A program made the translations under genes and the position numbers. A stretch of 64,000 nucleotides of DNA, from NCBI GenBank assembly GCA_910588095.1, contig CAJUQH010000001.1:1-64000 (forward strand), written 5' to 3'. The notes below the pieces were generated by a model. That model worked only from the letters and a program-made list of their open reading frames with translations. It was not told the DNA's origin and ran no database searches. This stretch comes from an uncultured Eggerthellaceae bacterium. GTDB taxonomy: Bacteria > Actinomycetota > Coriobacteriia > Coriobacteriales > Eggerthellaceae. Of the stretch, positions 58,534 to 64,000 are shown piece after piece. Each line of letters starts with the position of its first letter. The stretch's first letter is position 1.

Positions 58534-59571
58534 ATGGATACTTCGATAAAAACCTTCACCCTTGCCCAGCTGGAAGCTCTCATGGCCGATTGGGGGCAGC
58601 CAGCGTTCCGCAGCAAGCAGCTCTATGAGTGGCTTCACACCCATCATGTGGGCGCCTACGACCAGATGACCAATCTGCCTAAAGCGCTCAGGCAGAAGCT
58701 GGAGAAAGAATATCCTCTTGCTGGGCTGGCCTTGGCCGACCAGCAGGTATCACGCGATGGCACCCGCAAGTACGTGTTCACCCTTGCTGATGGAGTGCAA
58801 GTAGAGACCGTCGGAATACCCAGCGACCCACGGGACGAGGAAGCTGGACGCTTGACCGTTTGCGTTTCCACCCAAGCAGGGTGTCCGATGCAATGCGCTT
58901 TCTGCGCTACTGGCCACGAAGGCTTGAGCCGGAGCCTCGCTTCCGACGAGATAGTTGATCAGGTGCATGCGGTGCAATCCGACTTCGGGCGGCGCGTGTC
59001 GAATGTCGTTGCAATGGGCCAGGGCGAGCCGTTCCTCAACTACGACGCTACTCTGGCAGCTATGAGGAAGTTGAACGAGAAGCAAGGGCTCAACATCGGG
59101 GCTCGCCATATCGCGGTATCCACCTGCGGCTTGATTGACGGCATAGAGCGCCTGGCCGCAGAGCTTGAGCAGTTCACTTTGGCAGTATCGCTCCACTCGG
59201 CAGTCCAGCCTATACGCGATGCCCTCATGCCAAAGGTGGCTTCGCAGCCGCTTGGCATGCTCCGTGAGGCGCTGCTCCGATACGTCGATACGACGGGCCG
59301 ACGAGTTACCCTTGAGCATCTGCTCATCAAGGATGTCAACGATTCTAATGACGACCTGGCAGCCCTTATAGATTTTTGCCGTGGGATGATATGCCATGTG
59401 AACCTGCTCCCCATGAACCCGGTTCCAGGAACCTCGTTGGACGGCGCTTCCCAGCAACGGCTCAAAGAATGGCGCGATGTGCTTGAAGCGCGTCATATCG
59501 ATGCGAGCATCCGTGTTTCCCATGGGTCTGACATCGCCGGAGCTTGCGGGCAGCTCAAGAACAGCCTCTAG
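58534..59571 (+). CDS. rlmN: Dual-specificity 23S rRNA/tRNA adenine-C2 methyltransferase
   Basis: A radical SAM enzyme (345 residues) that methylates A2503 of 23S rRNA and A37 of some tRNAs. It has the C-x3-C-x2-C motif (CPMQCAFC), GMGQGEPFLNY-like VVAMGQGEPFLNYD, and catalytic cysteines in QAGC and, near the C-terminus, GSDIAGACGQL. RlmN rather than Cfr is supported by the N-terminal accessory domain FRSKQLYEWLHTHHVGAYDQMTNLPKALRQ. The stop is three bases before a parS site. Confidence 0.95.
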   Translation: MDTSIKTFTLAQLEALMADWGQPAFRSKQLYEWLHTHHVGAYDQMTNLPKALRQKLEKEYPLAGLALADQQVSRDGTRKYVFTLADGVQVETVGIPSDPRDEEAGRLTVCVSTQAGCPMQCAFCATGHEGLSRSLASDEIVDQVHAVQSDFGRRVSNVVAMGQGEPFLNYDATLAAMRKLNEKQGLNIGARHIAVSTCGLIDGIERLAAELEQFTLAVSLHSAVQPIRDALMPKVASQPLGMLREALLRYVDTTGRRVTLEHLLIKDVNDSNDDLAALIDFCRGMICHVNLLPMNPVPGTSLDGASQQRLKEWRDVLEARHIDASIRVSHGSDIAGACGQLKNSL

Positions 59572-59573
59572 GA

Positions 59574-59589
59574 TGTTTCACGTGAAACC
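59574..59589. other. parS site 1
   Basis: TGTTTCACGTGAAACC matches the parS consensus TGTTTCACGTGAAACA except for the last base. It lies between rlmN and parB. Confidence 0.92.
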
Positions 59590-59590
59590 A

Positions 59591-59622
59591 AGAAGGCCCC
59601 GGCATTGCCGGGGCCTTCTTCT
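59591..59622. terminator. Strong hairpin between convergent rlmN and parB
   Basis: A 13-base stem (AGAAGGCCCCGGC/GCCGGGGCCTTCT) with loop ATT and T-rich sequence on both sides; it probably ends transcription in both directions. Confidence 0.9.
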
Positions 59623-59641
59623 ATGCTCTAATGGCTTCCGA

Positions 59642-60742
59642 TTATTCAGAAGGTACCAAGGCATCGAACAGCTTCTCAAGGTCGCGCTCGTCCTTGAACT
59701 CTATCTCGATCTTGTTCTTTCCCTTTGAAGACTTCACCTTCACATTGCGCTTGAGAACATCACGCAGCGTCTTGGCCACCGCCTTGTAGGAAGCCGGCAG
59801 CGGGTCACGACGGACTGCGTCCTTGTTGGGCTTCCCCGCGAGCAATCGTGCGAGCTGCTCAGCCTCGCGCACGCTCATCTTGTTCTCGCGCAGCTTGTTG
59901 GTCAGCTTCTGACGCCCTTCACGCGAAGGAATGGAAAGGATGGCTCGCGCATGGCCAGCTTGTATCTTGTCCTCGAACAGAAGCTGCTGGGCGTCCTCGG
60001 GCAGTTCGAGCAAGCGGAGCGCATTCGTGATGGTCGAGCGGCCTTTCGACATGGCTTGGGCAACGTCAGCCTGCGTCATGTTGTTCCGCTCCATCAAGCG
60101 ACGGTAGCCATAGGCTTCCTCTATGGGGTTAAGGTCAGAGCGCTGCAGATTCTCGATGAGCGCTAGTTCCAGCGCCTTCGTATCGTCCGCATCCTTCATA
60201 CGAACAGGCACCATATCCAACCCAAGCAGCTTGCATGCTTGCCAACGGCGCTCGCCAGCGATTATCTGATACTTCCCATCATCTATCGCCCGCACGAGGA
60301 TAGGCTGCAGTAGCCCCTCTCGGTCGATAGAGGCCGCCAGTTCTTCCAATTCCTCGCGCTTGAAGTTCGTGCGAGGCTGATCCGGATTAGGTTCGATAGA
60401 GGCAAGCGGCACTTCATCAAGTTTTCGCTCTATCACTTCCTGTATGACCGGCGCAGATTCCTTCAGCGGTTCCTCGGCGACATCCTGCTGCGCTTCACGA
60501 ACAACAGGAACGACATCCTCGATGCTCACATCATCAGAAACGGCTTTTGCCGTATCGGTAAGGGTATAGGTGTCACGCTCTACCACGATCGGTTGCAGCT
60601 CTGCTGTGCTGTCAGGGTCTATGGTCACGCGTTCTGGCTGCGCAGGAGGTTGGGGAGCCTCCTTCGGGGCTTCCTGCTCGTAAGAATCGCCCAAAAGGGA
60701 GCCAAGGCCTCGTCCGAGACCGCTTCTTGCCGTTTTAGCCAC
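59642..60742 (-). CDS. parB: Chromosome-partitioning protein ParB
   Basis: A 366-residue CTP-dependent DNA clamp that loads at parS and spreads. It has an N-terminal ParA-interacting stretch (KTARSGLGRGLGSLLG), an extended variable linker, the ParB/sulfiredoxin domain with EPNPDQPRTNF, IIAGERRW and ENLQRSDLNPIEEA, then an HTH for parS recognition and a C-terminal dimerisation domain. The start is a GTG (60742), and it overlaps the parA stop by eight bases. Confidence 0.96.
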   Translation of the reverse strand: MAKTARSGLGRGLGSLLGDSYEQEAPKEAPQPPAQPERVTIDPDSTAELQPIVVERDTYTLTDTAKAVSDDVSIEDVVPVVREAQQDVAEEPLKESAPVIQEVIERKLDEVPLASIEPNPDQPRTNFKREELEELAASIDREGLLQPILVRAIDDGKYQIIAGERRWQACKLLGLDMVPVRMKDADDTKALELALIENLQRSDLNPIEEAYGYRRLMERNNMTQADVAQAMSKGRSTITNALRLLELPEDAQQLLFEDKIQAGHARAILSIPSREGRQKLTNKLRENKMSVREAEQLARLLAGKPNKDAVRRDPLPASYKAVAKTLRDVLKRNVKVKSSKGKNKIEIEFKDERDLEKLFDALVPSE

Positions 60743-61505
60743 GTTCTATCACTTCCTTTGCAACTTCCATATAGGCGATGGACCCTTTGCCGTTAGGCTC
60801 GTACTGGGTGATGGGCTGCTGGTAGCTTGGTGCTTCAGAAAGCTTCACCGTACGGGGAATGACCATGTCAAATACCTTATCCCCGAAGTAATTGCGCACT
60901 TCCTCGACCACCTGCTTGGAAAGGTTGGTGTGCCCATCGTACATGGTCATGAGCACGCCGAAGATGTCGATGGAAGGATTCAGGCGGCTTTTGACACGCT
61001 TCATTGATTCGAGAAGTTTTGTCACACCTTCCAACGCATAGTACTCGCACTGGATGGGAATGAGCAGCTTGTCCGCAGCTACAAGGGCATTCACAGTAAG
61101 CAACCCCAATGAAGGAGGACAATCGATGAAGATGTAGTCATAGTGGCCGCGCATCGGAGCCACTGCTTCTTTCAGGCGATTCTCGCGTGCCATCTCAGAG
61201 ACGAGCTCAACCTCTGCACCAGCAAGGTTGATCGTTGCAGGAACCACGTCAAGCCCTGTCGTCACCTCAGGGACGATGGCTTCCTGCAAGGACACATCGT
61301 TGAGCAGCACGTCATAGATGCAGTTCTCAACTTGCTCTTTCTCGACGCCGAGCCCGCTCGAGCTGTTCCCTTGGGGGTCAAGGTCTATAAGGAGGACCTT
61401 CTTCCCTAATTCCCCAAGCGCAGCAGATAAGTTGATGGCAGTCGTGGTCTTTCCAACACCGCCTTTTTGGTTGATTATGGCGATAATCTTGGTGTTCTTT
61501 GCCAT
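60735..61505 (-). CDS. parA: Chromosome-partitioning ATPase ParA/Soj
   Basis: A 256-residue Walker-type ATPase with the deviant P-loop QKGGVGKTTT, LLIDLDPQGN and FIDCPPSLGLLT. With ParB it segregates replication origins. An open frame extends upstream to 61586, but conservation starts at ATG 61505 (MAKNTKIIAIIN). It is downstream of a perfect parS site and rsmG, the classic order. Confidence 0.96.
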   Translation of the reverse strand: MAKNTKIIAIINQKGGVGKTTTAINLSAALGELGKKVLLIDLDPQGNSSSGLGVEKEQVENCIYDVLLNDVSLQEAIVPEVTTGLDVVPATINLAGAEVELVSEMARENRLKEAVAPMRGHYDYIFIDCPPSLGLLTVNALVAADKLLIPIQCEYYALEGVTKLLESMKRVKSRLNPSIDIFGVLMTMYDGHTNLSKQVVEEVRNYFGDKVFDMVIPRTVKLSEAPSYQQPITQYEPNGKGSIAYMEVAKEVIERG

Positions 61506-61764
61506 AGGACCTGCTTTCTCGCCCTTCCTTTGCTTCTTTCCTTTATCATCCGGCACCTTGAGAGAAGGCGCATCAGGATCACGCAAGGTAGCTTCGGTGT
61601 CATCGAAGCTACAGGAAGTCGGAGAATGCTAGGAATGCCCGACTATAGCCTTGTTGCGTTTGTGTTGCGTTTACGGCTACGCTCAAGCCCAGGATGATCG
61701 CTTCTGAGCTACAGGCAATAGCTGATGCTCTTAAAATACCTTGTATGGGAAGAATATGCAACGA
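61506..61764. other. Intergenic region between parA and parS site 2
   Basis: About 260 bases with no gene seen; it should contain the parAB promoter. Confidence 0.35.
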
Positions 61765-61780
61765 TGTTTCACGTGAAACA
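61765..61780. other. parS site 2 (perfect)
   Basis: TGTTTCACGTGAAACA is an exact consensus parS. The palindrome extends to ACGATG...CATCGT (61761-61784). It lies five bases after the rsmG stop. Confidence 0.97.
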
Positions 61781-61785
61781 TCGTT

Positions 61786-62448
61786 TTATCCAACCAAAGG
61801 ATGCTTTTGAGCCATGCCAATGCGGCGTGGTAGCTTAAGATGAGCCTCGCTGACCTTTTGATAGACGAGTATCGTACGCTTCGTCTCACCGTCACTGAGG
61901 CGAAGCTCTCGACTGGATATCAGCTTCATCCCTACCTGCCCACCAGCGTACCGAGCAGAAGCCAACTCATCATCGGGAACCTGGGCTTTGTAGCAGATGA
62001 GGTGCCCGCCCATTTGCAGAAGAGGGGAAGCAAGCTCGAGCAAAGCAGGAAGCGATGACAGCGCGCGGGCAGTCAGCACTGCGAAGCTCCCAGGCTGCGC
62101 CGCTGCGAGGTCTTCTATCCGCCCATCATAGGTGGTTATCTGCTCATCAACTCCTAATTCTGCCAGGATGCCCTCGACAGCCCGCATCTTCTTCTTGACC
62201 GAATCCACAAGCACCGCCTGCCGACCGCTGGCTAGAGCAAGCGGCACACCAGGGAACCCTCCGCCTGAACCGAGATCGCCGTAGAGTCCTTCTGGAGCTG
62301 CCTCAAGCTCTCCTAACGCAGCAAGCGAATCTTCAACATGAAGAAGATTCGCTTGCTCATAGTCGGTTATGCGAGTGAGATTGATGACCTTGTTGACCTC
62401 AAGGAAGGCATCAAGATACGCGCTTATAAGCCCTTCGCTGTGGGGCAT
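61786..62448 (-). CDS. rsmG: 16S rRNA (guanine-N7) methyltransferase
   Basis: RsmG methylates G527 of 16S rRNA. The 220-residue protein has VNLTRITDYEQANLLHVEDSL, the SAM-binding YGDLGSGGGFPGVPLAL and LVDSVKKK, and TARALSSLPALLELASPLL. It is placed between jag and parA, as in many Gram-positives. Confidence 0.96.
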   Translation of the reverse strand: MPHSEGLISAYLDAFLEVNKVINLTRITDYEQANLLHVEDSLAALGELEAAPEGLYGDLGSGGGFPGVPLALASGRQAVLVDSVKKKMRAVEGILAELGVDEQITTYDGRIEDLAAAQPGSFAVLTARALSSLPALLELASPLLQMGGHLICYKAQVPDDELASARYAGGQVGMKLISSRELRLSDGETKRTILVYQKVSEAHLKLPRRIGMAQKHPLVG

Positions 62449-62456
62449 GGCTCACC

Positions 62457-62990
62457 TTACAGCGGGATGATGACGACGTGACGACCAGGGCCCTCACCTT
62501 CAGAAACCGTTTCCACATCAGGGTTATCACGAAGGGTGATATGGATGATGCGACGTTCATAGGGGGTCATGGGTCGCAGCTTCATACGGCGATTCTGCGA
62601 GACAGCCCGGCTTGCCGACGAGCGAGCGATGGATTCGAGCTTCTGGCGCTGACGGCTCTTGTATCCCTCTACGTCGATGACGACCGGGTAATGGTAGCCG
62701 ATGGTCCGCGTGGTGATAGAGGACACGAGGAACTGCAGCGCATCGAGAGTACGACCATGACGGCCGATAAGGATAGCCAGATTATCGCCAGTTATATCAA
62801 GTATGAGCTCGCCTTCGTCGCCCTCATACTCATCGATGGTTACTTCGCCTACATGGAAGTACTGGAGGATAGCTTGCAAAGTCGAGATTGCTGTGTCGGC
62901 GATGCTATCCAACATCTCATCCGTGACCTCGATCTCCTGAGGATCCTCGCTCACCGCAGCGTCTTGAGTGGCTTCTTCTGTCATAGCCAT
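62457..62990 (-). CDS. jag: RNA-binding protein Jag/KhpB (KH and R3H domains)
   Basis: A 177-residue protein. After a short acidic N-terminus it has a KH domain with GRHGRTLDALQFLVS (GxxG = GRHG) and a C-terminal R3H domain (RSSASRAVSQNRRMKLRPMTPYERRIIHITL, with R-x3-H-like spacing). Its relatives influence mRNA and cell elongation and division. The long Jag-N domain of some homologues is absent. It lies between yidC and rsmG. Confidence 0.94.
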   Translation of the reverse strand: MAMTEEATQDAAVSEDPQEIEVTDEMLDSIADTAISTLQAILQYFHVGEVTIDEYEGDEGELILDITGDNLAILIGRHGRTLDALQFLVSSITTRTIGYHYPVVIDVEGYKSRQRQKLESIARSSASRAVSQNRRMKLRPMTPYERRIIHITLRDNPDVETVSEGEGPGRHVVIIPL

Positions 62991-63005
62991 TGCTCCTTAC
63001 TCGGA

Positions 63006-63021
63006 GGTTTCACGTGAAACA
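63006..63021. other. parS site 3
   Basis: GGTTTCACGTGAAACA differs from the parS consensus only at its first base. It lies between jag and yidC. Confidence 0.92.
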
Positions 63022-63026
63022 AAAGG

Positions 63027-63806
63027 TTAGCGCTTCTTGGTCGGCCGCTTCTTCTTAGGCTTGCGCTCTACGACCACGTCGATAGGTTGGACGATGTCCT
63101 CCTTCTCGGCGGCCAAGCGCTCGTCGGCGCGACGGCAACGCTGAAGGGTCAGCTGGTTCTGCGCGATGCCGATCAGGGAAGACACTCCCCAGAACAGCAG
63201 AACGCCAGCCGGCGAGCCCCAGCTTATCCAAAGCATGAACAGCGTCATGACCACGGCCATGATCATAGTCTGGTTCTTCTGCTGCTTGTTCTCGTTCTTC
63301 ATCTGCTGGATGATCATCGGAGCGAATGTGGCGCCCGCGAAGATGAGCATCAGTATCACATAGGGAACAAATGTTCCAAAACCCTGTTCCAGCGCTTGAG
63401 CAGGAGTCGTGACTAGGTTGGGCACGAGGTTGTAGAAGCTGAAGTTGCCCGCCACCTCGGGACGATCGCCCATCTCGCGCAGCACCTGGAACAGCGCGAT
63501 GAAGATGGGCATCTGCAGGAGCATGGGCAGGCAGCCGGCCAGAGGGTTGAACTTCGCCTCAGCATAAAGGCGCTGCATCTCCTGCTGCATGCGTGTCTGG
63601 TCACCCGAGAACTTCTCCTGGATCTCTTGGATCTTCGGCTGTATCTTCTGCATCTGGTAATTCGACTTCGCCTGCTTGTGCATGAGCGGCGCCACCAAGA
63701 TGCGGAAGATGATGGTGATGATTATGATGGCGAGGCCCCAGTCCCCACAGAAGTTGTAGAAGAACTGGATGACGTCGAATATCCAGTCTTTGAAGACGTC
63801 CCACAT
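63027..63806 (-). CDS. yidC: Membrane protein insertase YidC/OxaI
   Basis: A 259-residue insertase with five hydrophobic segments, YNFCGDWGLAIIIITIIFRILVAPLMHKQAKSNYQMQKIQPKIQEIQEKF in the N-terminal half (the conserved hydrophilic-groove arginine lies in FRILVAP), and the later transmembrane segments. It lacks the large periplasmic domain of Gram-negative YidC and a lipobox. A basic tail (RKPKKKRPTKKR) may contact the ribosome. It follows yidD with a 24-base gap. Confidence 0.95.
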   Translation of the reverse strand: MWDVFKDWIFDVIQFFYNFCGDWGLAIIIITIIFRILVAPLMHKQAKSNYQMQKIQPKIQEIQEKFSGDQTRMQQEMQRLYAEAKFNPLAGCLPMLLQMPIFIALFQVLREMGDRPEVAGNFSFYNLVPNLVTTPAQALEQGFGTFVPYVILMLIFAGATFAPMIIQQMKNENKQQKNQTMIMAVVMTLFMLWISWGSPAGVLLFWGVSSLIGIAQNQLTLQRCRRADERLAAEKEDIVQPIDVVVERKPKKKRPTKKR

Positions 63807-63830
63807 AGGAAATACCCCTCCTTGGATGCG

Positions 63831-64000
63831 CTAAAGCTCGCTTGGCACCGGGTCGTAGCCGTGAGGCCCGCCCGGGCGGCAGCGCACCAGGCGCTTTGCT
63901 GTCAATGTGACGCCCTTTATGAAGCCGAAGCGCTTCAGGGCGATGAGGCTGTATTCAGAACAGGTAGGCACGAAGCGGCAGCATGAGGGCAGCAGTGGAG
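63831..64000 (-). CDS. yidD: Membrane protein insertion efficiency factor YidD (5' end beyond the window)
   Basis: The last 55 codons run off the window edge. The translated part contains PSCCRFVPTCSEYSLIALKR, then RLVRCRPGGPHGYDPVP, the YidD signature with its conserved cysteines. The stop is TAG at 63833-63831. It assists YidC; rnpA and rpmH probably lie beyond. Confidence 0.93.
   Translation of the reverse strand, partial: PLLPSCCRFVPTCSEYSLIALKRFGFIKGVTLTAKRLVRCRPGGPHGYDPVPSEL

Overview
The window looks like chromosomal DNA from a GC-rich anaerobic actinobacterium of the class Coriobacteriia, most likely an Eggerthellaceae member. This is inferred from gene content and style: an oxygen-sensitive class III ribonucleotide reductase (nrdDG), a pyruvate:ferredoxin oxidoreductase, stand-alone molybdopterin oxidoreductases with small Fe-S partners and a TorD-like chaperone, a LuxR regulator carrying a multi-pass membrane domain, and large secreted InlB-type repeat proteins. 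The right end (parB, parA, rsmG, jag, yidC, yidD plus three parS sites) is the conserved replication-origin neighbourhood, so oriC probably lies just beyond position 64000.

Layout. 1-13.3 kb: a broken leader of an InlB-like gene, a DUF4143 ATPase preceded by 23-bp tandem repeats, mscS, nrdDG with NrdR boxes, a polytopic membrane protein with purE, and a giant InlB-repeat surface protein whose signal peptide is thrown out of frame by a G8 tract. 13.3-20.3 kb: a MoaE-like protein, a lysA operon, tRNA-Phe and the por operon. 20.4-32.4 kb: an anaerobic redox island with two molybdopterin oxidoreductase/ferredoxin pairs, a chaperone, an MFS carrier, a membrane LuxR regulator, and duplicated FKBP-type isomerases and zinc-ribbon proteins at its edges. 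32.5-49.3 kb: surface and signalling genes, namely a sortase-anchored transglutaminase protein, a LysR effector domain without a DNA-binding domain, two small XRE regulators, a radical SAM/SPASM enzyme, a PaaK-type CoA ligase, a second InlB-repeat protein, and a LysR plus hybrid histidine kinase pair. 49.3-64 kb: an M28-fold membrane protein split by a very long disordered insert, a membrane protein, a DnaQ-DinG helicase, ddl, rlmN, and the chromosome segregation and membrane insertion genes.

How the parts fit. Por supplies reduced ferredoxin from pyruvate oxidation. The molybdoenzymes probably use organic electron acceptors or substrates imported by the MFS protein, under control of the membrane LuxR protein. 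NrdDG makes deoxynucleotides without oxygen and looks NrdR-controlled. The InlB-like proteins are probably variable surface proteins: one is switched by a homopolymer, repeats inside it are nearly identical at DNA level, and a third leader sits broken at the left edge.

The most notable observations are the G8 phase switch, the tandem repeats forming stop-start coupled micro-ORFs before the DUF4143 gene, palindromic repeats translated in frame within the InlB protein, two inverted-repeat elements, a 25-bp perfect hairpin, the HTH-less LysR protein, and the M28 protein with its insert of about 660 residues.
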